Below the pieces are notes generated by a model. The model was not told where the DNA came from. It ran no database searches and saw only the letters and a program-made list of their open reading frames with translations. Source: Lachnospiraceae bacterium (GTDB lineage Bacteria; Bacillota; Clostridia; Lachnospirales; Lachnospiraceae). Taken from it: 64,000 nucleotides of DNA. The stretch covers positions 1 through 64,000 of the forward strand of contig CAJTGB010000007.1 in the NCBI GenBank assembly GCA_910575835.1, in the 5' to 3' direction. The translations under genes were made by a program, and so were the position numbers. This document shows positions 25,354 through 33,953 of this stretch, one piece after another; within the stretch, counting starts at the first letter, position 1, and every line of letters starts with the position of its first letter.

Positions 25354-26177
25354 ATATAAGGATAAAAGAATATCTTACCCGAATCGGTATCCGCAAGATA
25401 TTCGAGATGGATACGGCGCTGCTCGAAGCTTTCGGACAGGCGGAGGGCGAAAAGCACATTGAGAGACTGACGGAATTATACGACCGTTCGGAAGAACGTC
25501 TGGTGTACGGATCGAAAGCTACGCCGTATCTCCATCGGCAGGAAGAGCTCGTTGACTATCTGAATCAGAGTTTGCAGATGAGCCTTCTGGCGGCTTCTTT
25601 TTACGATCGTGTGTTCTTAAGGAGGGTTACGGAGTATCTGCTTAGATATGAACCTTTCTGGGAGGGGGATATTATTGATATCGGCTGCGGAAACGGGATT
25701 CTGTCTTGCTTTCTCGCGCAGAGCCATCCTGATTCTTATGTTACGGGCCTGGATCTGTCTTCTAATGCTGTCGCCGTGGCAGAGGAGCTCGCAAAGAGCC
25801 TTCAGATAGAGAATATATGCTTTGAATGTTCCGATAAGCCGCGGCAAAGAGAGTGCGGCACGCTGTTCTCCTGCCGTACCGTACATGAAAATGTCGCATG
25901 GAGGCCGCTTCGCGAGGAGGCGGTAGGAGCCGCGCTTTCGGCAAAGGAGCAGGCAAAGAGACACGAAGGGTATGCAAGAGAGCTTTCGGCGTTTGTAAGG
26001 CCGCAGGGGTATCTGATCAGCGTTGAGCGTTATGAGGATGACAGCGCGTATGCCGGTCTGACAGATGCTCTGAAGCGTCAGGGCTTCTGCCAGGTGAAAG
26101 GGACGCATGTACAGTTTTCCTGTAAGAACGGAGATGAGACGGCTGTGTTTCAGGCAAGTATCTTTCAAAAAGAATAA
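25347..26177 (+). CDS. Class I SAM-dependent methyltransferase
   Basis: A 276-residue protein with an N-terminal helical region and a Rossmann methyltransferase core. SAM-binding motif I IIDIGCGNGILSCFLA starts near residue 109, motif II GLDLSSNAV follows, and late strands lie near SVERYED. The substrate is unknown. The ATG overlaps the end of miaB by seven bases behind GAGAGGTAACGT, so the two are translationally coupled; a role in RNA or protein modification is possible but not shown. Confidence 0.78.
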   Translation: MLDIRIKEYLTRIGIRKIFEMDTALLEAFGQAEGEKHIERLTELYDRSEERLVYGSKATPYLHRQEELVDYLNQSLQMSLLAASFYDRVFLRRVTEYLLRYEPFWEGDIIDIGCGNGILSCFLAQSHPDSYVTGLDLSSNAVAVAEELAKSLQIENICFECSDKPRQRECGTLFSCRTVHENVAWRPLREEAVGAALSAKEQAKRHEGYARELSAFVRPQGYLISVERYEDDSAYAGLTDALKRQGFCQVKGTHVQFSCKNGDETAVFQASIFQKE

Positions 26178-26235
26178 GGATGTTAAGGCCGCTGACAGTA
26201 AAGCACGGAAGGAGAAATAAATACCACCTATATTC

Positions 26236-26288
26236 TTGACCTAAAACGCTCACACTATGTATGAATAACATAAGTGAGGGCGTTTTTT
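26236..26288 (+). promoter_or_regulatory. Overlapping promoter and terminator-like hairpin before the PF06541 gene
   Basis: TTGACC (26236-26241), an 18-bp spacer and TATGAA (26260-26265) form a plausible promoter. The same DNA folds into a long hairpin: AAAACGCTCAC from 26243 pairs, with a two-base bulge, with GTGAGGGCGTTTT, ending in six T just before the ATG at 26290. It probably ends the miaB-methyltransferase transcript. Confidence 0.5.
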
Positions 26289-26289
26289 C

Positions 26290-26706
26290 ATGAGGAAATT
26301 AAGCGAATATTTATTTTTGTGGACACTTGGCGGATGTATCTATTACTTTTTTGAAATATTCTTCCGCGGGTTCTCCCATTGGTCCATGTTTGTACTCGGC
26401 GGAATCTGCATGGTATTCTTCACGGTTCAGGGGCAGGCGGTCCATTGGGAGGACGCGCTGTGGAGGCAGATCCTCCGATGCATTATATTTGTGACGGCGA
26501 TGGAATTCATCACAGGAATCATTGTCAATAAATGGCTCCATATGGCAGTATGGGATTACAGTAATCAGCCTTTTCAGCTGTTCGGGCAGATCTGCCTTCC
26601 CTTCATGGTCATATTCTCCGGGCTGTGCGCCCTGGGGATTTTTCTTGGAGGCTATCTTTCTTACTGGCTTTACGGAGAAGAAAAACCGCATTATCATGTC
26701 CTCTGA
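26290..26706 (+). CDS. Putative ABC-transporter type IV / CmpB-like membrane protein (PF06541)
   Basis: A 138-residue protein with four hydrophobic helices and the PF06541 signature: GGCIYYFFEI near the start, MEFITGIIVNKW followed by VWDYSNQPF and LFGQICLPF, then a last helix ending YWLYGEE. Despite the family name no ATP-binding partner is nearby and the function is unknown. The start codon lies one base after a terminator T tract and has no clear Shine-Dalgarno sequence, so initiation may be inefficient or depend on a very short leader. Confidence 0.75.
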   Translation: MRKLSEYLFLWTLGGCIYYFFEIFFRGFSHWSMFVLGGICMVFFTVQGQAVHWEDALWRQILRCIIFVTAMEFITGIIVNKWLHMAVWDYSNQPFQLFGQICLPFMVIFSGLCALGIFLGGYLSYWLYGEEKPHYHVL

Positions 26707-26735
26707 CAGCTTCGTATTTTTTTGAACTGTCACAG

Positions 26736-26764
26736 TTGATATTTCAGGAATCTCTCAGTATACT
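26736..26764 (+). promoter_or_regulatory. Sigma-A promoter of the DUF4132 module
   Basis: TTGATA (26736-26741), a 17-bp spacer and TATACT (26759-26764), 72 bp before the first gene of the pair. Confidence 0.65.
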
Positions 26765-26835
26765 TAATATTATAATATAAGATGATACCTGCAGAGCGAT
26801 CCATGTATCATAATATTAGTTTCGGAGGATAAGAG

Positions 26836-27252
26836 ATGTCATTTACAATCTATGCGAGAATGAAGAAGCCGGGCAGACGTATGAGTAAGGATCTGCCCCC
26901 CGTCCCCTTTGTTCTGGATGAGAGGCCGAAGACTGTGCGGGAACTGCTGCTTGGCCTGACAGAGCTTGGCGTGAGGGACTATAATGCTAGGAAGGACGAA
27001 GGGCAGCTTCTTCCCTTTCTGACACGGGAAGAGATTGCCGGACAGGCTGTACGCGGCAAGATCGCTTTTGGAGCGCATAGCGGAGAAAAAGCAGATCTTA
27101 ATAAGGCGGCGGAGAATACGGTTCAATGCTTTTTAGACGGAATCTACCGCATTTTTGCCGGAGAAGAAGAACTGGCAGGGCTTGAAGATGAGATTCCATG
27201 GAAGGATGGCCTGGTATTTACCTTTATACGGCTGACGATGCTGTCAGGATAG
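26836..27252 (+). CDS. Conserved-looking 138-residue protein paired with a DUF4132 protein
   Basis: Not assigned to a named family. It begins with a strand-like segment (FTIYARMKKPGRRM), then LPPVPFVLDERPKTVRELLLGLTE, a charged middle (NARKDEGQLLPFLTREEI), a Gly-containing turn (GKIAFGAHSGEKADL) and a C-terminal part AVQ-like helix, DGIYRIFAGEEE and LVFTFIRLTMLSG. The strand-strand-helix order and the TVREL helix entry recall beta-grasp (ubiquitin/MoaD-like) folds, but there is no C-terminal GG; this is a guess from pattern. TTCGGAGGATAAGAG precedes the ATG. It lies 71 bp before the giant gene under the same promoter, so the two probably act together. Confidence 0.6.
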   Translation: MSFTIYARMKKPGRRMSKDLPPVPFVLDERPKTVRELLLGLTELGVRDYNARKDEGQLLPFLTREEIAGQAVRGKIAFGAHSGEKADLNKAAENTVQCFLDGIYRIFAGEEELAGLEDEIPWKDGLVFTFIRLTMLSG

Positions 27253-27323
27253 TCCTGCACATGCTGCAGTGATCAGACGACCGTCGCTTATGGGTTAAGA
27301 AGAATAGTAGGAAGGGAAATATC

Positions 27324-30300
27324 ATGGTGGAATTTACATATCAGACGAGAAGAAAGTTAACGGAAACTTGGGTGAACAGTACGGCGGAGAGAGGGAGACG
27401 TCTCTCCAAGCGGGAAAAAGAGATGCTGCCGGATGTCTACGGCTATACGATCCCGCAGGAAGCCTGCAATGAGATGAGGAAGATTCTGACAGAACGAAGC
27501 TCATGTACGCTGAGCGGATTGTATCAGAGCAGATTTGAAGATCTGGTAGAAGTCTGCGTGCCGAAGGAATACCAGGAAGAATTCTATTATGCGCTGGATC
27601 AGATGAACCAGTATCAGATGACGGCGGGATGGTATCGGCGGAGCCTGCGCTCGGGCAGCTATGCGCCTTTTGCCGAGCAGAGCGTGAGGATTCTGCGGGG
27701 GTATTCAAGGCTTGGCTTCTACGGCGCCGAGCTTGCAGACCTTTTGAAAGGGAGCGCGCAGCCGGAGTTCTGCGATCATGCAAGGAACGAGCATTTTTCC
27801 TATGCGGAGATACTGGCGGCACAGATCGACCGGGGGAATGATAAGACGGTGCAGGCGGTAAAGGACATCCTCCTTGGCGAGGGAAATACGGCGATGTTGA
27901 GCCATGAGCTGATCAGAGGTATTGTGATGAGCAAAAGCGAGGAATTGTACGATATCCTTGGGAAATTCCTTCTGGCGGCAAGGCTTCAGGAAGGAGCAAG
28001 GCAGGCGGTCTGCGAGACGATGGACGCCGGACGGCCGGAAGCCTTCCTGCATCTTTTTGCCGTTATCGAGGAGAATGACCTGATCCGGTATTCTTCTGTA
28101 AAACGTGCGGTCTCTGTATGGATCGGTATATTCAACGAAAAGAGCGTGGACCGGATATCGGATAAGCTGCTGCGGCTGATGGGACGGTGCTTAAGAGAGC
28201 CGGATTTCTGCAGGGAACAGCTTGCCACGGAAGATTCAGTTGCCATAAGCTGCGCGCTCTGGGCGAAGGGCTTCTATGACGCGGACGCGGCGGTTGGGGC
28301 CGTACGGGAATTGATCGTCAGCGGCACAAGGCATCAGAAGATGACGGCTTCTTATTTTACCCGGTCCATTCAGGATGAACGGCTGAGGATGCAGGGAGCA
28401 AAGGACGTGATCCTGAACTGCTCTGACGACCTGGAGCTTACGGCATGTTTTCTGCCGGGATTTATAGAATCGACGAGCAGCCGTTTCAGCGAGCTTGTCA
28501 GGGATGAGAGCAGCAGTTCTTATACTTTCCGGGGCGGCAAGGTGGTAGAGCCTAGAAAGATGGCGCCGGAAGAACTGTTTACCGACAGAGATGAAGCTCT
28601 GAGATGCTATCAGATCTTAAAAGAGATACTTAAAAAGGTTCCCAAAAAAGGGATCACGCTTTCTCCCTGCATATTCCCATGGCATCAGGTGACCATGAAC
28701 CAGTCCGACTTAGCCGAGCGCCTCTGTCTGATCGCATGGATGCTGCAGGATGATGAGATACTGGACGAGGCTGCAGGATATATCCCTCTGATCGGGCAGG
28801 GGGCGGGGTACTCCTACTACGGCGCGTCCCGGGCCGCCGCGGCCAGATTGCTGCTCTACCGGCCGAAGAGCGCCGCGCGGAAACGTATCTTATTCGAACT
28901 TCTGCATAATCCAGAGGAGTATACGAACAAGGAAGCGCATCTTCTGACAGAGGATATGGAGCTTACCGAAGAGGATTACATACAGATCGAGAAGAATCTG
29001 AAGTACAAAAAAGGGCGGAAAGGCACGCTGTCGCTTCTGCGAAGACAAGACAAAAGCAGTCTGGTATCCTCGATCGCGAGACTCTTAGAGGAGAAATCTG
29101 AGGAATGCCATATGGGCGCTCTTGATCTGGCTTTGGAGTTGAAGAAGGAGGACGCCGTATATTTTGAAAAAGTAATTCCGCATCTTAAGGCGCTGTCAGA
29201 TGCGACCGGGAAGGAACAGGTACTCTTAACGGAGCTTTTAGGAGAGTCGAGTACCGCGCAGGATATCTTAAATACACCGGGCTACGGTCTGTACGATGTC
29301 AAGAAAGACTGGATCCTGCCGCCTGCAAATATCGACGGGGATCAGGCTTCTCGGCTGTTCACATACGGGGAAGCGGAGTGTATCCGCGTATGTAAGGAAT
29401 TAGATGAGCTGATCAAAGAGAATGCCGCCCGTTCTTATAAGACGGCGTGGGATCAGGAGGAGCTGCTTGGAAATGATCTGAAGACCAGCCGCTATATCCA
29501 CAGCGACCCGGATGCAAAACCGCTGGATGCTTACCCGTTTCCAGAACTTTGGAATGATTTTTACAAGACGAAGATCTGTACGCCAGAGCTTCTTTTGGAG
29601 ACAGAGCTCTACCGTCAGTGCTGTCTGCAAAGAGGCTTCTACGAACAGAATAAGAAGCTCTATAAGCAGGTGTTTGGAAGCGGCATCCTGAAGAAGCCGA
29701 TCTTCCAGAACTTGATGCCGTCTCTTGTTTACAGCAGACAGGTGAACACATTGATATCCGTATTGTTCACACAGTATGTGCCGGATGCGTTAAAGGCGCG
29801 TTTTGCCCTGTGCGGGACGGCCAGGTTCCTTGAGGTGCTGGATCACTCTAATGATATCTTTATGGTCAGCGAGAAGCGCTATAACGGTGAGATTATAACC
29901 TATACGAAACGGGCGGCAGAGCTGCCGATCTTCGCGGATATGATCCGGTGGCTTTCCTGTGCCGGGGAGGAGGACTGGGGAAGTGCGTTTACCTTAAGAT
30001 TCCGTCTCGGGCAGCATTATCTTGGAGGGGAGAGCCGGGAAAAGAAGCAATATTCTTATCAGAATATCAGCCGCTTCTATCTGGGGCTTGCTGATTATAC
30101 GGAATGTTACGTGCACGGAGTCTGGGATAAGGATCTGTTCTATAAGGCCGTGTTTGCATTTTCCAATCTGGGAAGCCTCTTAGAGCCGGTGAGCACCGTG
30201 GAGCAAAAGGGAGCGATCTCATCCAAAAAGGCAAGGGTGCACAGCCTCAATTCCTTTTTCGGCAATAATGTGATCGTGCCTGCGGACGGAAAATATCATT

Positions 30301-32486
30301 TTGATACTGTGGGTGAAGAGATGCCTAAGATGATGTTTGCCCATGAATTATATAGCGAACTGATTCCGCTTGTCCTAAGCGTTGAATTAAAACGCGGAGA
30401 AAAGGCAACTCTGTTTTCGGGATATATCCATCAGATACAGGTGATCTATGGAATCGATTATATGATCCAGATCTTGACGGCGCTTGGCAAGGACCCGCTT
30501 CAGCGCGGTTACAGCTACTATTCATCCAACAGTGAACGAAGGACGGTATTAAGCCATCTGCTGAAAATATGTATGCCTAAGCCAGAGGAGAGTGCGGAAG
30601 ATTTGAGAGCTGCTCTTAAGGGGACGGACATCACCAAAAAACGGCTTGTGGAACTTGCCATGTATGCGCAGCAGTGGATCCCGATGATAGAGGAGTATCT
30701 TAATATTCCGGGATTTGCGAGTACCTGTTATTATTTTATGGCGCATACCAGCGAGCGTTTTGACGAACAGGTGACTTCCGTGATCGCAAAATATACGCCG
30801 CTGTCGCCGGAAGAGCTTGGGGACGGGGCGTTCGACATTCACTGGTTCTTTGAAGCGTACGGGCATGTGGGTGAGAAGAACTTCAAGCTTCTGTATGACG
30901 CGGCAAAGTATTCCTCTACCGGAGCGGCTCACGGCCGGGCGCGGAAATATGCGGACGCCGCGCTTGGAAAAGTAGAAAAGGACACGTTAAAATCAGAGAT
31001 AAACGCGAAGCGCAACAAGGATCTGCTGATGAGCCTTCCGCTCCTTCCGCTTGACGGCACGAAATCGCAGAAGGAAGCAGAGCTGTTAGACCGCTATCAG
31101 TTCATCCAGAAATACAAGAAAGAGAGCAGGCAGTTCGGGGCGCAGCGCCGGGCAAGCGAGGGGCGCGCATCACAGATCGCGCTGCAGAATCTAAGCGTCA
31201 ACGCGGGCTTTACCGATGTGACCCGTCTTGTGCTCCGTATGGAAGGCAAATTGGTAGAGCAGTCGCAGAGTTATTTTGACTGGCAGCCGGTTGAAGAGAT
31301 CGAGCTTAAGATATCTGTGGACGAGAACGGGAAGAGTTCTCTGAATTGCAGAAAGGACGGCAAGAATCTTAAGTCTGTTCCGGCAAAATATAAAAAGAAC
31401 GAGACCGTTAAGAAATACCAGGAGATGAACAAGCAGTTAAAGGAGCAGTACAGCCGGACAAAGCAGATGATGGAGCAGGCCATGGAAGACGGGACGGACT
31501 TCGAGGTATGGGAGTTCCTGGAGCTTAGGAAGAATCCGGTGGTGCGCCCGATCGTGGAATTCCTGGTGGTGAAGCTGTCTGATCACGGGAACGGACCGAT
31601 ATCGGCAGACGGTAAGATGGGCTTTTTGACAGAGGACGGAATCGAAGACGATTCAGGTAATGTAACCCCTGTAAAACCGGACGGCAAGATCCTGATCGCT
31701 CATCCGTTTGACCTGTACGCAAGCGGGCATTGGCATGAGTATCAAAGGCTGTTATTTGAAAGGAAGATCAGGCAGCCCTTCAAACAGGTATTCCGCGAGC
31801 TGTACCTTAAATTGGGAGAAGAACTGGAAAAGACAGAGTCACGGCTGTTTGCGGGCAATCAGATCCAGCCGCAGAAGACTGCCGGAACGCTTCGGGGACG
31901 GCGCTGGGTAGCGGATTATGAGGACGGCCTTCAGAAAGTATATTACAAGGAGAATATCGTTGCCTGCATCTACGCTATGGCGGACTGGTTTACGCCCAGC
32001 GATATCGAAGCGCCGGCGCTGGAGTGGGTGGCGTTTTATGACCGGAAGACGGGACAGCCAAAGAAGCTTAAGGAAATACCGGATGTCATATACAGCGAAG
32101 TCATGCGGGACGTGGATCTTGCGGTAAGCGTGGCTCATGCAGGCGGCGTAGATCCTGAGACCAGCCACTCTACCGTTGAGATGCGAAGAGCCATTGCCCA
32201 GTGTAACCTTGACCTGTTCAAGATCAGGAATGTCCGTCTGGAAGGCAGCCATGCCATGATCGACGGTAAGCTTGGCCGGTATTCCGTGCACCTGGGAAGC
32301 GGCGTGGTACACCAGATCGGCAATTCCATGCTGTTTGTGGTGCCGGTGCATTCCCAGCATAGAGGGCGTATCTTCCTGCCGTTTATCGACGACGACCCCA
32401 AGACGGCAGAGATCATGTCGAAGATCCTGCTGTTCGCGGAAGATACGAAGATCAAGGATCCAAGCATATTGGAACAGATTCGGTAG
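27324..32486 (+). CDS. Giant DUF4132 domain protein (1720 residues)
   Basis: A very large cytoplasmic protein with no signal peptide or membrane helix. The first ~1100 residues are almost all alpha-helical and look like HEAT/ARM-type repeats (DUF5724-like). A charged coiled segment lies near residues 1345-1400. The DUF4132 signature follows from about 1450: KILIAHPFDLYASGHWHEYQ and RQPFKQVFRELY. The end (FKIRNVRLEGSHAMI and LGRYSVHLGSGVVH, then FLPFIDDDPKTAEIMSKIL) forms a separate strand-rich domain. Relatives include E. coli YehI/MolR, of unknown biochemical role; some are linked to conflict or metal responses. GAAGGGAAATATC precedes the ATG. The stop lies 10 bp before a MATE gene. Confidence 0.8.
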   Translation: MVEFTYQTRRKLTETWVNSTAERGRRLSKREKEMLPDVYGYTIPQEACNEMRKILTERSSCTLSGLYQSRFEDLVEVCVPKEYQEEFYYALDQMNQYQMTAGWYRRSLRSGSYAPFAEQSVRILRGYSRLGFYGAELADLLKGSAQPEFCDHARNEHFSYAEILAAQIDRGNDKTVQAVKDILLGEGNTAMLSHELIRGIVMSKSEELYDILGKFLLAARLQEGARQAVCETMDAGRPEAFLHLFAVIEENDLIRYSSVKRAVSVWIGIFNEKSVDRISDKLLRLMGRCLREPDFCREQLATEDSVAISCALWAKGFYDADAAVGAVRELIVSGTRHQKMTASYFTRSIQDERLRMQGAKDVILNCSDDLELTACFLPGFIESTSSRFSELVRDESSSSYTFRGGKVVEPRKMAPEELFTDRDEALRCYQILKEILKKVPKKGITLSPCIFPWHQVTMNQSDLAERLCLIAWMLQDDEILDEAAGYIPLIGQGAGYSYYGASRAAAARLLLYRPKSAARKRILFELLHNPEEYTNKEAHLLTEDMELTEEDYIQIEKNLKYKKGRKGTLSLLRRQDKSSLVSSIARLLEEKSEECHMGALDLALELKKEDAVYFEKVIPHLKALSDATGKEQVLLTELLGESSTAQDILNTPGYGLYDVKKDWILPPANIDGDQASRLFTYGEAECIRVCKELDELIKENAARSYKTAWDQEELLGNDLKTSRYIHSDPDAKPLDAYPFPELWNDFYKTKICTPELLLETELYRQCCLQRGFYEQNKKLYKQVFGSGILKKPIFQNLMPSLVYSRQVNTLISVLFTQYVPDALKARFALCGTARFLEVLDHSNDIFMVSEKRYNGEIITYTKRAAELPIFADMIRWLSCAGEEDWGSAFTLRFRLGQHYLGGESREKKQYSYQNISRFYLGLADYTECYVHGVWDKDLFYKAVFAFSNLGSLLEPVSTVEQKGAISSKKARVHSLNSFFGNNVIVPADGKYHFDTVGEEMPKMMFAHELYSELIPLVLSVELKRGEKATLFSGYIHQIQVIYGIDYMIQILTALGKDPLQRGYSYYSSNSERRTVLSHLLKICMPKPEESAEDLRAALKGTDITKKRLVELAMYAQQWIPMIEEYLNIPGFASTCYYFMAHTSERFDEQVTSVIAKYTPLSPEELGDGAFDIHWFFEAYGHVGEKNFKLLYDAAKYSSTGAAHGRARKYADAALGKVEKDTLKSEINAKRNKDLLMSLPLLPLDGTKSQKEAELLDRYQFIQKYKKESRQFGAQRRASEGRASQIALQNLSVNAGFTDVTRLVLRMEGKLVEQSQSYFDWQPVEEIELKISVDENGKSSLNCRKDGKNLKSVPAKYKKNETVKKYQEMNKQLKEQYSRTKQMMEQAMEDGTDFEVWEFLELRKNPVVRPIVEFLVVKLSDHGNGPISADGKMGFLTEDGIEDDSGNVTPVKPDGKILIAHPFDLYASGHWHEYQRLLFERKIRQPFKQVFRELYLKLGEELEKTESRLFAGNQIQPQKTAGTLRGRRWVADYEDGLQKVYYKENIVACIYAMADWFTPSDIEAPALEWVAFYDRKTGQPKKLKEIPDVIYSEVMRDVDLAVSVAHAGGVDPETSHSTVEMRRAIAQCNLDLFKIRNVRLEGSHAMIDGKLGRYSVHLGSGVVHQIGNSMLFVVPVHSQHRGRIFLPFIDDDPKTAEIMSKILLFAEDTKIKDPSILEQIR

Positions 32487-32495
32487 GATGGTGGT

Positions 32496-33851
32496 ATGAC
32501 AATGCAAAAAGATCTGACAAAAGGAAGCGCTTTAAAAAATATTATTATGTTTTCCCTGCCGTTTTTGCTGTCTAATTTTTTACAGACTTTTTATGGTATG
32601 GCGGACCTGTTTATCGTCGGTCAGTATAACGGAGCGGCTTCCCTTACGGGGGTATCGGTCGGAAGCCAGGTCATGCATATGCTTACGGTTATGATCGTAG
32701 GTCTGGCGATGGGGACGACGGTCCTTGTGGGACGATATGTAGGAGAGAGAAAAGAACGGGAAAAACGGACGGTTATCGGCAATACGGTCATCATCTTTCT
32801 GATGATCTCCGTACTGCTTGCGGCTGTACTGCTGATATTCATAGACCCTATCATAACTGTTATGTTTACGCCTGCAGAGGCGGTCTCGGAGACAAGACTG
32901 TACTTAAGGATCTGCTTTATGGGAATCCCTTTTATCGTGGCATATAATGTGATCAGTTCTATTTTCAGGGGATTGGGGGATTCGAAGAGCCCCATGTATT
33001 TTGTGGTTGTCGCCTGCTTCTTAAATATCCTGTTAGACTATCTGTTTATCGGGTATTTTGATATGCACGCTGCCGGTGCGGCGTTCGGGACGGTATTATC
33101 ACAGGCGGCCAGCGTCTTGATCGCTCTGGCGGCGATCGTCAGGAAGAAGCTGATCACGGTAACGAGGGAGAATCTTCATCTGGACCGGCCTGTTATTTCC
33201 AATATCTTTAAGATAGGATTTCCGATCTGTATACAAGACGGCCTGATCCAGATCTCCTTCATCGTCATTACTGTTATAGCAAATTCCAGAGGAGTGAACA
33301 TTGCCGCGGCCGTCGGGGTCGTGGAAAAGATCATCGGATTCTTCTTCCTGGTTCCGTCCAGTATGCTGTCCGCCATTTCCGCGATCTGTTCGCAGTGTAT
33401 TGGTTCCAGACAGCATGAAAGGGCGGCAGAGACCTTGCGGTACGGCTGTCTCATAGGAGTAGGATTCGGCATATTCTTCACTGTGATCTGTCAGTTTATC
33501 TCAGGGTCGCTTTTGTCGCTGTTTACCGGAGAAGAGATCGTGGTTATGTATGGAAGCCAATATCTGAGATCCTACGTTGTAGATTGTATTTTTGCGGCGG
33601 TCGCGTTCGGTTTCAGCGGATATTTTACTGCCTACGGATATTCTATGATATCCTTTGCACACAATGTTATTTCTATCGTACTGGTCAGGATTCCGGGAGC
33701 CTACCTGATGTCCAAGCTGTATCCGGACAACCTGTTTCCCATGGGAATAGCCTCGCCTCTGGGGTCATTGCTGTCAGCAGTGATCTGTGCTGCCGTATAT
33801 ATTTATTTGAAAAGGCGGAATGTGGGAAATTCTATCTTCCTTATTCAATAA
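32496..33851 (+). CDS. MATE family efflux transporter
   Basis: A 451-residue, about 12-helix multidrug and toxic compound extrusion protein. N-terminal ALKNIIMFSLPFLLSNFLQTFYGMADLFIVGQY is the family entry signature, repeated at the start of the second half (PVISNIFKIGFPICIQDGL). It exports cationic compounds using Na+ or H+; substrate unknown. It follows the DUF4132 gene by 10 bp with GGTGG before the ATG and may share its transcript. ATGs at 32496 and 32502 are both possible. Confidence 0.9.
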   Translation: MTMQKDLTKGSALKNIIMFSLPFLLSNFLQTFYGMADLFIVGQYNGAASLTGVSVGSQVMHMLTVMIVGLAMGTTVLVGRYVGERKEREKRTVIGNTVIIFLMISVLLAAVLLIFIDPIITVMFTPAEAVSETRLYLRICFMGIPFIVAYNVISSIFRGLGDSKSPMYFVVVACFLNILLDYLFIGYFDMHAAGAAFGTVLSQAASVLIALAAIVRKKLITVTRENLHLDRPVISNIFKIGFPICIQDGLIQISFIVITVIANSRGVNIAAAVGVVEKIIGFFFLVPSSMLSAISAICSQCIGSRQHERAAETLRYGCLIGVGFGIFFTVICQFISGSLLSLFTGEEIVVMYGSQYLRSYVVDCIFAAVAFGFSGYFTAYGYSMISFAHNVISIVLVRIPGAYLMSKLYPDNLFPMGIASPLGSLLSAVICAAVYIYLKRRNVGNSIFLIQ

Positions 33852-33953
33852 AGAAATGCTATAATAAGAAACGCAGCGATATAAGGTATGTATATCGATA
33901 TAGGTTGTATATATATGTAAGCGGGAAAAACACAAGATAAGAGAGGTACAACA

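Noticed and set aside
33855-33953. Short A/T palindromes (GTATATCGATATAG) upstream of mutS, considered as a regulatory site
   Set aside because: Low complexity and no match to a known operator that I could support.
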